Below are positions 17,523 through 26,530 of a DNA stretch of 64,000 nt, one piece after another (positions within the stretch are counted from its first letter, which is position 1; each line of letters starts with the position of its first letter). The position numbers and the translations under genes are program-made. The notes beneath the pieces were generated by a model. That model had not been told where the DNA came from, made no database searches, and worked only from the letters and a program-made list of their open reading frames with translations. The DNA is taken from assembly GCF_000763885.1 (NCBI RefSeq), contig NZ_JRKO01000014.1, forward strand, positions 36,941 to 100,940. Direction: 5' to 3'. This DNA comes from Paracoccus versutus. GTDB taxonomy: Bacteria > Pseudomonadota > Alphaproteobacteria > Rhodobacterales > Rhodobacteraceae.

Positions 17523-18365
17523 TCAGCGGTGGACGAAGGCGCCGGTTCCTTCGACGGCGGGCAGGTCGGGCTCGCCCGCCCATTCGTGCCAACTGCCGGG
17601 ATGGATGGCGACATTGTCGAAGCCGGCCGAGCGCAGCCCGTAAAGCGTGGTCGCCGCCCGTGCGCCCCGGTGGCAATAGGTGACGATGCGCTGGCCCGGC
17701 CCAAAGCCCGCCGCCGCGGCGATGCGGCGGATCTCGTCGGGGCTGCGATAGCGGCCGTCCTGCAACAGGTCTTCATAGAACAGCAGGTCCGCGCCGGGGA
17801 TGCGGCCCGCGCGGGCGCAGCAGGCGTGGACATAGCTTCCGTCCCATTCGGCTGGGCGGCGTGCGTCCAGGACATGCAACTCCGGCGCACCCGGCTCCAG
17901 CAATTCCGCGGTGGCTGCGACCAGTTCGCTGCGAAAGGCGCCTGCCTGTGCTGGATCGCCGTCGCCGATCCTGCCGGTCGCACCGGCTCCGGCGGCGGTC
18001 CCACCGCCCGTCGCGCGCCAGGCAGCCAGCCCGCCGTCGAGAATGCGGCCGCCGTCGAAGCCGCAAAGCTCATGGAACCACAGCCCGCGCGGCGACCGCA
18101 TCCCCGTTTGCTCTTCGAAGAAAACGACCAGCGGCGCCCGGTCGAGGCCAAGCTGCCGGAACGCCGCGCGGGCGCCGGCCACCATCGCGGCAATGCCCCT
18201 CTCGTCGCTGTGGGCGATGAAATAGTCGTAGACGTTCAGGCAGGTGGCGCCGGGAATCGTCGCCTTTGCCCAATCCTCCCTGGGGCGGGTGTCGACGAAG
18301 ACGGCTCCTTCCGGCGCCGCCAGCGCCTCGGCGGCAAAGATCAGCGGTGATGATCGCATGGCCAT
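17523..18365 (-). CDS. Two-domain rhodanese-type sulfurtransferase
   Basis: The 280-residue protein has two rhodanese domains. The N-terminal one (about residues 5-130) begins VFVDTRPREDWAKATIPGA and lacks a catalytic Cys loop. The C-terminal one (about 165-280) carries the active-site loop YCHRGARAATT with Cys as the probable persulfide carrier. Length and layout match thiosulfate or 3-mercaptopyruvate sulfurtransferases. The start at 18365 has GAGGA close upstream; Met at 18359 is an alternative with better spacing. It is co-directional with the SDR gene six bases upstream and convergent with the desulfhydrase gene, suggesting a role in handling sulfide or thiol products. Confidence 0.85.
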   Translation of the reverse strand: MAMRSSPLIFAAEALAAPEGAVFVDTRPREDWAKATIPGATCLNVYDYFIAHSDERGIAAMVAGARAAFRQLGLDRAPLVVFFEEQTGMRSPRGLWFHELCGFDGGRILDGGLAAWRATGGGTAAGAGATGRIGDGDPAQAGAFRSELVAATAELLEPGAPELHVLDARRPAEWDGSYVHACCARAGRIPGADLLFYEDLLQDGRYRSPDEIRRIAAAAGFGPGQRIVTYCHRGARAATTLYGLRSAGFDNVAIHPGSWHEWAGEPDLPAVEGTGAFVHR

Positions 18366-18370
18366 GTTCC

Positions 18371-19072
18371 TCAATAGCAATCCTCGACCGACCAGTGGAC
18401 GGGAATGTCGGCGACCGAGGCGGTGGGAGGCAGGCCCAGGACGGTTTCCACGATGGCGGCTATGTCTTCGGGCCGGGTCAGTTCGGACATGTCCTGGACG
18501 ACGCCTGCCGCCATGTCCGTCGCGACAAAGCTGGGACAGATCGCGGTGGTGCGCACGCGATTGTCGCGCCCGCATTGTCGCAGGCCCTGCGCCAGCCCCA
18601 TCAGCGCGAACTTGGAAATGCCGTAAAGGCCCGAACCTGCCGATTTCACCCGCTTGCCCGACAGCGAGGACATCAGCACGATCCGGCCAGGATGCGGCTT
18701 GCCGTCCGGCAGGGCTTCAAGATGCGGCCATGCAAGCCGGGCCAGCCGCATCGGCGATTTCACGTTCACTGCGATCAACTGATCGAATTCCTCGTCGGCG
18801 GCCTCCAGCACGGTGGCGCGGCTGTGGATGCCGGCGCTCAGCACCAGCCCATCCAGCCGGCCGAACCGGGCGATGGTTGCGCGGATCCAGGCGCGCTCCG
18901 AATCCGGCTCCAGCGCGTCATAGCGGCAGGCAAGGCGCTGCGGCGTGTCAGGGCCTGCCGTCTCGGGACGGCGCAGGCCGAGGCTGACATTCCAGCCCGC
19001 CGCCTGCATCCGTTGCGCAATCGCGGCGCCAATCCCGCGCGAGGCGCCGGAAATCATCACGGTTCGCGTCAT
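18371..19072 (-). CDS. Short-chain dehydrogenase/reductase (SDR)
   Basis: A classical SDR of 233 residues. It has the NAD(P) motif SGASRGIGAAIAQ near the N-terminus and the catalytic YGISK near residue 148, preceded by a conserved Ser region (LMSSLSGK). I took the ATG at 19072, which has GGAAG upstream. An in-frame ATG at 19093 overlaps the stop of the IclR gene (ATGA), and coupling from there is equally possible. It is transcribed with the rhodanese gene. The substrate is unknown. Confidence 0.85.
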   Translation of the reverse strand: MTRTVMISGASRGIGAAIAQRMQAAGWNVSLGLRRPETAGPDTPQRLACRYDALEPDSERAWIRATIARFGRLDGLVLSAGIHSRATVLEAADEEFDQLIAVNVKSPMRLARLAWPHLEALPDGKPHPGRIVLMSSLSGKRVKSAGSGLYGISKFALMGLAQGLRQCGRDNRVRTTAICPSFVATDMAAGVVQDMSELTRPEDIAAIVETVLGLPPTASVADIPVHWSVEDCY

Positions 19073-19089
19073 GCTTTCTTCCATTCGGG

Positions 19090-19914
19090 TCATCTGCCAG
19101 ACATATCGTCGCTGCGGGTCGGGGAACTGGCGTGCCGCTCGGCCGTCGAGATGGCGTCGCGCATGACGGCGATAGCCGCCCGCTCGCCAGCGGCGTCAAG
19201 GACGTTCAGCGGTGCCAGAAGCGAAATCGCGGTCTCCATCCCGCGCAGGTGGTCATTGTTGATCGGCACGGTCAGCGTCAGGCTTTCGATGCCCGCGCTG
19301 CGGCGGATGCCCCGCATGAAGCCCAGGCGCTGAAACTCGGCTATTTCCGCTTCGATTTGCGGCCGGGTCAGATCCCATTGGGCCAGGCGATCCTCCAGCA
19401 GGTCCAGGCAGCGGTCGCGGCTGCGTGCGTCCATCATGCCGAGAATGCAGACACCCGAGATGCCGACGCCCATCGGGATCCGTCCGCCGATGCCCGAGAC
19501 ATAGGGTTGCGCGACGATCTGACCCATCTGGTAATCCAGGCAGATCGTATCCAGCCCTGAACGCACCATGAGATAGGTCGAGAATTGGGTGCGCCCGGTG
19601 ATGTCGATGAGGGCCGGGCGATATGTGGCGACGATCTCGTTCACGCCCAGGCTGCGATGAGCCAGCGCATAGGTGGCCGGACCCAGCATGTAATTGCCGC
19701 GATTGCCGTTTTGCACGACCAGCCCGTATTCGGCCAATGCCACCAGTGTCCGGTGGACCGAGGATTTCGCCTCGCCCGTGGCGGCTGCCAGGGCCGCCAG
19801 CGCCATGCCCTTGCGGTCGGCCTGTCCCAGCAGGATCAGGATTTCCGCCGCCCGCCCGGCATTCGAAGAGGATTGTCTGGCCAAATGTCGCTCCAGCTGA
19901 GGTCTGCCCGCCAT
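19090..19914 (-). CDS. IclR family transcriptional regulator
   Basis: The 274-residue protein has an N-terminal winged helix (about residues 18-80; ATGEAKSSVHRTLVALAEYG contains the recognition region). An IclR effector domain follows, with GVGISGVCILGM in its ligand pocket region. It is the first gene of the IclR-SDR-rhodanese unit and lies just downstream of hyuB. Its probable targets are this unit and the hyuAB or importer promoters; the inverted repeat at 23731-23778 is one candidate site, which is inference. Confidence 0.88.
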   Translation of the reverse strand: MAGRPQLERHLARQSSSNAGRAAEILILLGQADRKGMALAALAAATGEAKSSVHRTLVALAEYGLVVQNGNRGNYMLGPATYALAHRSLGVNEIVATYRPALIDITGRTQFSTYLMVRSGLDTICLDYQMGQIVAQPYVSGIGGRIPMGVGISGVCILGMMDARSRDRCLDLLEDRLAQWDLTRPQIEAEIAEFQRLGFMRGIRRSAGIESLTLTVPINNDHLRGMETAISLLAPLNVLDAAGERAAIAVMRDAISTAERHASSPTRSDDMSGR

Positions 19915-19956
19915 CCGGGTTTGGCCGGAACGGCGGGCAAGTCAAGCATTGCGCCT

Positions 19957-21561
19957 CTATGCAAAGCGTTTTTCCCGCAAGTCCCGCACGCGGGATGTCG
20001 CATCACGCAGGGCCGGGTCGCCATAGCCGCCCGCGCCGGGGGTCACGATCTCGAGAATGTCGCCCGGCGCCAGGTCCACGGACGCGCGCTCGAACCCGCT
20101 GCGCGCGCCGTTCAGGGTGAAATAGCCGCTGGCGCCCGGATTGCCGCCGTCCAGCCCCCAGGGCTGCGAGGTCAGGCGTGCGCCCATCACCTGCACGCGG
20201 CAGGGCTTTTCGGCGCGATAGACGCGGCGCAGGCCCATGCCGCCGACGAATTGCCCGTTCCCGCCCGAGCCGTCCACCAGTTCATAGCGCCGGAGCGTGA
20301 TGGGATATTCGTTCTCGAGCGCCTCGACCGGCAGGTTCGAGGTGTTGGTCATGTGCACATGCACGCCGTCCAGTCCGTCCTTGTTGTGGCGCGCGCCGAA
20401 CCCGCCGCCGATCGTTTCCAGATAGACCCACAGCGAGCCATCCTCGCGCCGCCCGTCGAAGCTGGCGACCGCGACCGAGCCGTTCGAGGCTGCGGTGACA
20501 CGGTGGGGCACGACCGGGGCCAGTGCGCCGTGGATCAGGTCCACGACCCGCTGGCAGGCGGTGATGCGGCCATCGACAGCCGCCGGATGGGCGCAGCGCA
20601 GCAGCGTGCCTTCGCGGGCCGTGACGGTGATCGGCCGGGCCAGGCCCGCATTCGGCAGGACCGTCGGGTCCACGACGGTCTTGACCGCGTAATAGACCGT
20701 CGCCAGCAGTGCGGTATAGACGACGTTCAGGCCGGCGCGGACCTGCGGCGGGCTGGTGAAATCCAGTGCGATCTCGTCGCCCCTGACCTCGATGGTCACA
20801 GACATTTCCAATGGCGTCTCCAGCGATTCGCTGTCGAAGACGTCCGAGAAGGCATAGCGCCCGTCGGGGATCGCGCTGATGCCGGCGCGCATCTTGCGCT
20901 CGGCGTAGTCCATCAATTCGGAACCTGCGGCCAGCACGGTGTCCAGCCCGTATTTGCCGCAAAGCTCGGTCATGCGAATATTGCCCAGCCGGTTTGCGGC
21001 CAACTGTGCCCGCAGGTCCGAGATGCGCTCTGCCGGAACCTGGCAGTTCAGCAGGAACAGGCGCTGTATGTCCTCTTGCAGCTCGCCCCGCCGGTACAGT
21101 TTCACGGGCGGAATGCGTAGCCCTTCCTGATAGATATGTGCATGGCCGCGATCCGCGAAATCCGAATGATGCGCGGTGTTGATCGCCCAGGCGACCAGCT
21201 TGCCCTCGACGAAGACCGGCTCGGCCAGGACGATGTCGGGCAGGTGGGTGCCTCCTCCTTCATAGGCGTCGTTGCCCATGAACACGTCGCCCGGCTGGAT
21301 CCCGTCTTGCCCGAAATGGCGCAGGACATAGGGGACGAAGCCGATGAAGCTGCCCAGATGCATGGGGATATGCTCGGCCTGGCACAGCATCCGACCCTCG
21401 GCGTCGAACAGTGCTGTCGAACAGTCTCGACGCTCCTTGATATTGGTGGAATAAGAGGCGCGCACCAGCGCCTCGCCCATTTCCTCGACCGTCGAGGCGA
21501 AGGCCGAACCGATGACCTCGACGGTGATCGGGTTCAGTTTCACTTGGGGGATCATGTTCAC
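19957..21561 (-). CDS. hyuB: Hydantoinase/oxoprolinase B subunit
   Basis: The 534-residue HyuB-family protein opens with NPITVEVIGSAF and contains GDVFMGNDAYEGGGTHLPDI (about residues 91-110), typical of the B subunit of ATP-dependent hydantoinases, 5-oxoprolinases and acetone-type carboxylases. It starts within the hyuA stop codon (four-base overlap), so the two subunits are translationally coupled. Together they would open a hydantoin, 5-oxoproline or related lactam ring at the expense of ATP. The length is normal and no frameshift is visible. Confidence 0.9.
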   Translation of the reverse strand: MNMIPQVKLNPITVEVIGSAFASTVEEMGEALVRASYSTNIKERRDCSTALFDAEGRMLCQAEHIPMHLGSFIGFVPYVLRHFGQDGIQPGDVFMGNDAYEGGGTHLPDIVLAEPVFVEGKLVAWAINTAHHSDFADRGHAHIYQEGLRIPPVKLYRRGELQEDIQRLFLLNCQVPAERISDLRAQLAANRLGNIRMTELCGKYGLDTVLAAGSELMDYAERKMRAGISAIPDGRYAFSDVFDSESLETPLEMSVTIEVRGDEIALDFTSPPQVRAGLNVVYTALLATVYYAVKTVVDPTVLPNAGLARPITVTAREGTLLRCAHPAAVDGRITACQRVVDLIHGALAPVVPHRVTAASNGSVAVASFDGRREDGSLWVYLETIGGGFGARHNKDGLDGVHVHMTNTSNLPVEALENEYPITLRRYELVDGSGGNGQFVGGMGLRRVYRAEKPCRVQVMGARLTSQPWGLDGGNPGASGYFTLNGARSGFERASVDLAPGDILEIVTPGAGGYGDPALRDATSRVRDLREKRFA

Positions 21562-23612
21562 TTGGCTGCCTCCAGGATGAGGTTCAGATAGGGATCGACC
21601 GTCGCGGCCATGCCGGGGGGAACGACGCTGGTGGAATCCATCTGGTCGATGATCGCCGGGCCGCGGACGACATTGCCCGGCTTCAGCAATGCGCGGTCGT
21701 AAAGAGTGGTCTCGACGAAATCGCGCGCCTCGAGCATCCAGACGGGCCGCGAGCCGGTGACGGCCGCGCGGGCATCGTCGCCTTCCAGCGGCTGGGGCAC
21801 GAAATCGGCCTTTTGCACCAGCCCGCTGGCGGCGGCGCGGAAAGTGACAAGCTGCATCGGCTCGCCCTCGGCCACGAAGCCGTAGAGCTGGCGATGCGCG
21901 GCCAGGAAACCCTCGCGGATGGCGTCGAAGGTTGCGGCGTCGACGGGGCCGTCGGGAAGAGCCACGGCGATTTCATAGTTCTGTCCGGCATAGCGCACGT
22001 CGACGGCAAGATTCAGGACACGGGCGGGATGCGCGATGCCTTCGGCCTCGAACCAGGCGCCGGCGCGGGCGCGCAGGTCGTCGAAGATCGCCTGGACCTG
22101 TTCGGGCGTCGCCTGGTCCAGTCGCATCAGGCTGGTTGCCGAGAAGTCGCTGCGCAGGTCGGTCATCAGCAGCCCCAGCGCGCATAGCACGCCCGGCGTG
22201 CGCGGGATCAGCACCCGGCTCATGCCCAGTTCGCGCGCCAGGCGCGCGGCCTGGACCGGCCCCGCCCCGCCGAAAGCGACCAGCGTATAGTCGCGCGGAT
22301 CATGTCCCCGCTGGACCGAGATCACCCGGATCGCCTTGGCCATGTTGGCGACGACGATGTCGAGGATGCCGTTTGCGGTCTCCAGCATCTCCATGCCCAG
22401 CCTGTCGGCCAGCTTCTGGATCGCGGCCACGGACAGGGTGCGGTCGATCTTCATCCGCCCGTTCAGCAGATATTCGGGGTTCTGCGTCTGCAAGACCACA
22501 TTGGCGTCGGTGACGGTGGGTTCGTCATTGCCTAGCCCATAGCAGGCCGGGCCGGGATTGGCGCCCGCGCTTCTCGGTCCGACCTTCAGAAGCCCGCCGT
22601 TGTCGACATAGGCGATCGAGCCGCCGCCTGCGCCCACCGTATGGATGTCCAGCATCGGCACCTTCAGGGGATAGCCATGGACCACGGCCTCGTTGACCAC
22701 GCGGCATTCTCCGCCCGACAGCAGCGCGACGTCGGAACTGGTGCCGCCCATGTCGAAGGTGATCAGGTTGTCGATGCCGGTCATCCGCCCGATGGCCTGC
22801 GCGGCGACCACGCCGGTCGAGGGACCGGAAAGCACTGTGCGCACCGGCATTTCCGCCGCCGTGTCGAAGGCGATCACGCCGCCGTTCGACTGCGTCAGTT
22901 GCGGCGCGACCTTCAGGCCCAGATCGGTCAGCTTCTTCTTCAGCGCGCGGACATAGCCCTGCATCACCGGGCCCAGATAGGCGTTGACGACCGTGGTGGA
23001 CAGGCGCTCGTATTCGCGGAACTCGGGCGCGATATCGGAGGAGATCGCGGTGAAGGCGTCAGGGAACTCCTCGGCGATGATCTTGGCCGCACGGCGCTCA
23101 TGCGCGTCGTTGAGAAAGCTGTAGAGGAAACTGACCGCGACCGATTTGACCCCCTGTGCCTTCAGTTCCCGCACCGCTTCGCGGAAGGCGCCTTCGTCCA
23201 GCGCCTCTTCGACCGAGCCGTCGGCGCGCACGCGCTCGGCCACGCCCAGCCTCAGGTCGCGCGTGACCAGGGTTTCGGGCTTGTCGGCTTGCAGGTCATA
23301 AAGGTCGGGCCGTTTCTGGCGGCCGATTTCCAGCAAGTCGCGGAAGCCGTCGGTGGTGATGAGGCCGGTCTTGACCCCGCGGCCCTGGATCAGCGCATTG
23401 GTGGCAACGGTCGTGCCATGTCCCAGGAAGCTGATGGTCTCGGCGCTGGCAGAAACCTGTTCCAGCCCTTCGGCTACCCCTTGCGTAATGCCGCGCGACG
23501 GATCGTCGGGGGTCGATGAGACTTTCCAGATCGTTACCTCGCCCGAGGTGTCATCGAAGAGGCAGACATCCGTGAAGGTGCCGCCCGAATCCACGCCGAT
23601 ACGCCAAGTCAT
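21558..23612 (-). CDS. hyuA: Hydantoinase/oxoprolinase A subunit, ATP-binding
   Basis: The 684-residue HyuA-family protein has the actin-like ATPase start IGVDSGGTFTDVCLFDD and further nucleotide-binding patterns (SGPSTGVVAAQ, FDMGGTSSDVAL). These define the hydantoinase A/oxoprolinase group. It is the first gene of the hyuAB operon, divergent from the second peptide-type importer across an AT-rich 400-base region. The substrate cannot be told: N-methylhydantoin, hydantoin, 5-oxoproline and thio-analogues are all known or plausible for the family. Confidence 0.9.
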   Translation of the reverse strand: MTWRIGVDSGGTFTDVCLFDDTSGEVTIWKVSSTPDDPSRGITQGVAEGLEQVSASAETISFLGHGTTVATNALIQGRGVKTGLITTDGFRDLLEIGRQKRPDLYDLQADKPETLVTRDLRLGVAERVRADGSVEEALDEGAFREAVRELKAQGVKSVAVSFLYSFLNDAHERRAAKIIAEEFPDAFTAISSDIAPEFREYERLSTTVVNAYLGPVMQGYVRALKKKLTDLGLKVAPQLTQSNGGVIAFDTAAEMPVRTVLSGPSTGVVAAQAIGRMTGIDNLITFDMGGTSSDVALLSGGECRVVNEAVVHGYPLKVPMLDIHTVGAGGGSIAYVDNGGLLKVGPRSAGANPGPACYGLGNDEPTVTDANVVLQTQNPEYLLNGRMKIDRTLSVAAIQKLADRLGMEMLETANGILDIVVANMAKAIRVISVQRGHDPRDYTLVAFGGAGPVQAARLARELGMSRVLIPRTPGVLCALGLLMTDLRSDFSATSLMRLDQATPEQVQAIFDDLRARAGAWFEAEGIAHPARVLNLAVDVRYAGQNYEIAVALPDGPVDAATFDAIREGFLAAHRQLYGFVAEGEPMQLVTFRAAASGLVQKADFVPQPLEGDDARAAVTGSRPVWMLEARDFVETTLYDRALLKPGNVVRGPAIIDQMDSTSVVPPGMAATVDPYLNLILEAAK

Positions 23613-23730
23613 GGGTTTTTTCCTGCATTCGTTGCTAGGCGTTCAGGCGCGGCAGCCCCTCGGTGCCGGCCCGTCTGCCCTGGTTTGACATGGAGCCATA
23701 TCAGGACAGAGCGCTCGCATGGTCAATCAT

Positions 23731-23778
23731 ATTCTTGAATCAGGTATAAAAACTATAATATATTCTGATTACAAGAAT
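23731..23778. promoter_or_regulatory. Long interrupted inverted repeat in the hyuA/importer divergent promoter region
   Basis: ATTCTTGAATCAG (23731-23743) is repeated in inverse orientation as CTGATTACAAGAAT (23765-23778), identical except for one inserted base, with a 21-base AT-rich spacer containing ATAATATATT. It sits in the 400-base non-coding gap 23613-24014, much more AT-rich than the surroundings. It is best read as a paired operator overlapping a promoter; the cognate protein is not known. Confidence 0.55.
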
Positions 23779-23833
23779 TAAATGGGTATGAAGTCCAGGA
23801 GTCTGCCCAAAAGATGAGCAGCGCTATGTATAT

Positions 23834-23852
23834 TATTCCTTTAATAGGAATA
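23834..23852. promoter_or_regulatory. Second inverted repeat in the same divergent region
   Basis: TATTCCT (23834-23840) and AGGAATA (23846-23852) are perfect 7-base arms around a 5-base spacer. It lies about 160 bases upstream of the importer gene at 24015. It could be an operator or a hairpin in the leader of that gene. Confidence 0.4.
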
Positions 23853-24014
23853 CATTATAAATTGTCATCTGATAAATGGAATATACTTGACCGAGGAAAA
23901 AATGAATCGCTACCCTTCCATCAGTGAAAGCCCGGCGGCACCTCCCATGCGGACCTGTCGAAGGGGCCTTGGAAAACCGCCCTGGCACAGGGGCGACAGC
24001 AGGGAAGCAAGGTC

Positions 24015-25544
24015 ATGCAATTGAACAGACGGAACTTGTTGAAGATCGCCACGATGTCGGGCGCGGTGCTGGCGCTTGGCGGGCGTTTCGCCCAGGCGCA
24101 AGGGGGGCAGACCCTGCGGGTCGGGCTTTCGACCTATCCGCCACATCTGCGTCCTTGGGTGAATGTCGGCTATTCGGGGCATCTGCTGTGTTCGCTGATC
24201 AATCGCACCCTGATCAACTACAACGAGCAGGGGCAGCTTGTGGGCGAACTGGCCGAAAGCTGGGAAAACGAGACGCCCGAGACATGGCGCTTTACCCTGC
24301 GCGAATCGCATTTCCACGACGGCAGCCCGGTTACGGCGCAGGATGTGGAATGGACCTTCCAGCAGATCCAGGCAGACGGTTCGGGCGCCTATATGTTCGA
24401 CGCCCTGCGCCCCATCACCGGCTTCGAGGTCATAGACGAGCGCAATTTCCGCCTGACCACGGATGAACCGCTGGCCACGCTGCCGGCGCTGATGACGTTT
24501 CCGTTCCTCTCGATCCTCAAGGCCGGTTCGACCGATGCCGAGGATCAGGGGATCGGCGCCGGTCCCTATCGCATCGCCTATGCGGAAAAGGGCGTCTCGA
24601 TCGAGTTGGAGCCGAACGAGCATTACTTCAAGCCCGGCCTGCCCACCCTGGCCGGCATCACCATCACGCCCTATGTCGATGAAAGCGCCCGGGTAGCGGC
24701 GCTGAACGCGGGCGATGTGGACATGATCGACTATGTGCCCTGGTCGGCCATGGCCGCGATCGAGGCCGATCCGGCGCTGGCTTTGCACAAGGTCGATGCG
24801 GGCGCCTTCATGTATCTCAGCTTCAACGGCGGCGGCGTCTTTGCCGATCCGCGCCTGCGGCAGGCGGTGGCCTTCGGCCTGCGCCGCGACGAGTTCGTCA
24901 AGTCGATCTTCTTCGGCTTCGGCGCCGAGATGACGGGCCTGCCGCGCGCCGCCGGCAGCCCCTACCGCCATGACGACCAGGCCGCCTTCTGGGGCTATGA
25001 CCCCGAACGCGCCAAGGCGTTGCTGAAAGAGGCCGGCCACGAGAACGGCTTGACCGTCTCGCTGCTTTCGACGTCGCAATATTCGATGCATCGCGACACG
25101 GCGGTGCTGGTGCAGGCGCAACTGGCCGAGATCGGCATCACCGTCAACCTGACAATGCCCGATTGGGCGACGCGGGTGAACCTTGGCAACCAGGGCGCGG
25201 GCGATTTCGCGGTGCAGGGCATCGGGCTGGACAACCTCGACCCCGATGCGGTCACGACGCTGGTCGATCCCTCGCTGTCGCCCACTTACCTGCGCAGCCG
25301 CAATTTCGAGGTCGAGGGTCTCAGCGAGGCATTGGCGCAGGGGCGCAGCGAGATGGATGAAGCCAAGCGCGTGGATATCTATCGCCGGGCCGACCAGATG
25401 GTGCTGGAGGCGACCACCTTCTGCGGCCTGTGCTATCGCGCGACGGGTTTCGCAGCCAAGGCGAGCGTGCAGGATCTCGCCATGTTGCCCGACCAACTGT
25501 CTCCGTTCTCCTCGGTGCTGTTCGACAAGCTGAAGCTGGGCTGA
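24015..25544 (+). CDS. ABC importer solute-binding protein, family 5, Tat-type signal
   Basis: A 509-residue DppA/OppA-like protein. The N-terminus has a twin-arginine motif NRRNLLK (about residues 4-10) followed by a hydrophobic stretch ending near RFAQAQ, so Tat export is likely. The family region WRFTLRESHFHDGSPVTAQD lies near residues 93-112. It heads a complete importer operon (two permeases and one tandem ATPase), followed by a flavoenzyme and an aldehyde dehydrogenase. The divergent hyuAB suggests a cyclic amide, hydantoin or lactam-like ligand, which is inference. Confidence 0.9.
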   Translation: MQLNRRNLLKIATMSGAVLALGGRFAQAQGGQTLRVGLSTYPPHLRPWVNVGYSGHLLCSLINRTLINYNEQGQLVGELAESWENETPETWRFTLRESHFHDGSPVTAQDVEWTFQQIQADGSGAYMFDALRPITGFEVIDERNFRLTTDEPLATLPALMTFPFLSILKAGSTDAEDQGIGAGPYRIAYAEKGVSIELEPNEHYFKPGLPTLAGITITPYVDESARVAALNAGDVDMIDYVPWSAMAAIEADPALALHKVDAGAFMYLSFNGGGVFADPRLRQAVAFGLRRDEFVKSIFFGFGAEMTGLPRAAGSPYRHDDQAAFWGYDPERAKALLKEAGHENGLTVSLLSTSQYSMHRDTAVLVQAQLAEIGITVNLTMPDWATRVNLGNQGAGDFAVQGIGLDNLDPDAVTTLVDPSLSPTYLRSRNFEVEGLSEALAQGRSEMDEAKRVDIYRRADQMVLEATTFCGLCYRATGFAAKASVQDLAMLPDQLSPFSSVLFDKLKLG

Positions 25545-25582
25545 ACGGTCCAGCGTCCGATAACCAGACGAAAGGCGACCTG

Positions 25583-26530
25583 ATGGGGTGGTTTGTCCGA
25601 CGATTGGCCCAAAGCCTCGTCATGCTTTGGGTGGTTGTTTCCTTGGTCTTCCTGTCCATCCATTTCGTGCCGGGCGATCCGGCCGAACTGCTGCTGGCGC
25701 AGGACGGCGGTTCGCCCGATCCCCTGATGGTGCAGATGCTGCGCGAGCAGCTCGGCCTCGATCGCCCGCTGCCCGAGCAGTATTCCCACAACGTCATGGG
25801 GATTCTGAGAGGCGATCTGGGCGCCTCGATGGTCGATGGCAGCTCGGTCGGCCAGGAGGTGATGCGCCGCCTGCCGCGCACGCTGGAACTGATCGCGGCG
25901 GCGGGCATCCTCAGCCTCCTGATCGGCATTCCGGCGGGGGTGCTGTCGGCGCTGCGCCCCAGGGGCCGCTTCTCGCGGGGTGCCGCGGTGGTGGCAGGGA
26001 CGGCGCAGTCGGTGCCGGTCTTCGTGCTGGGCACGCTGCTCGTGGTCCTGTTCGCCCAGGTCCTGGGTTGGCTGCCGGCGGGAGGCTTCGTGCCGTTTTC
26101 GCGCGATCCGGGCAAGCATCTGCAACTGCTGGTCCTGCCGGCCGCGACCATCGCCATCGGCCTGTCCGCCATCGTCTTTCGCATCACCAGGGCATCGATG
26201 CTGGACGTGCTGCCGCTGGATTTCATCCGCACGGCGCGGGCCAAGGGGGTTCCCGCCCGCCGGGTGATCATCCGCCATGCCCTGCGCAATGCGCTGATGC
26301 CGGTCATCACCGTGTTCGCGCTGCAACTGGGCGGCCTCCTGGCCGGCACGGTGCTGGTCGAGACCGTGTTCAACTGGCCCGGCCTGTCGGGAATGCTGGT
26401 CGCGGGCGTGAACGCGCGCGACTACCCGGTGGTCACTGGCGTGCTGGTCGTCGTCTCGGCCTTCTATATCGGGCTGAACCTGCTGGTCGACATCATCTAC
26501 GGCATCACCGACCCGAGGGTGCGCAAATGA
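25583..26530 (+). CDS. Peptide-type ABC importer permease, DppB-like
   Basis: The 315-residue membrane protein starts MGWFVRRLAQSLVMLWVVVS, typical for DppB. The DppB-type loop FIRTARAKGVPARRVIIRHA lies near residues 214-233. The ATG at 25583 follows the binding-protein gene by 38 bases. Its stop codon overlaps the next start (ATGA). Confidence 0.9.
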   Translation: MGWFVRRLAQSLVMLWVVVSLVFLSIHFVPGDPAELLLAQDGGSPDPLMVQMLREQLGLDRPLPEQYSHNVMGILRGDLGASMVDGSSVGQEVMRRLPRTLELIAAAGILSLLIGIPAGVLSALRPRGRFSRGAAVVAGTAQSVPVFVLGTLLVVLFAQVLGWLPAGGFVPFSRDPGKHLQLLVLPAATIAIGLSAIVFRITRASMLDVLPLDFIRTARAKGVPARRVIIRHALRNALMPVITVFALQLGGLLAGTVLVETVFNWPGLSGMLVAGVNARDYPVVTGVLVVVSAFYIGLNLLVDIIYGITDPRVRK

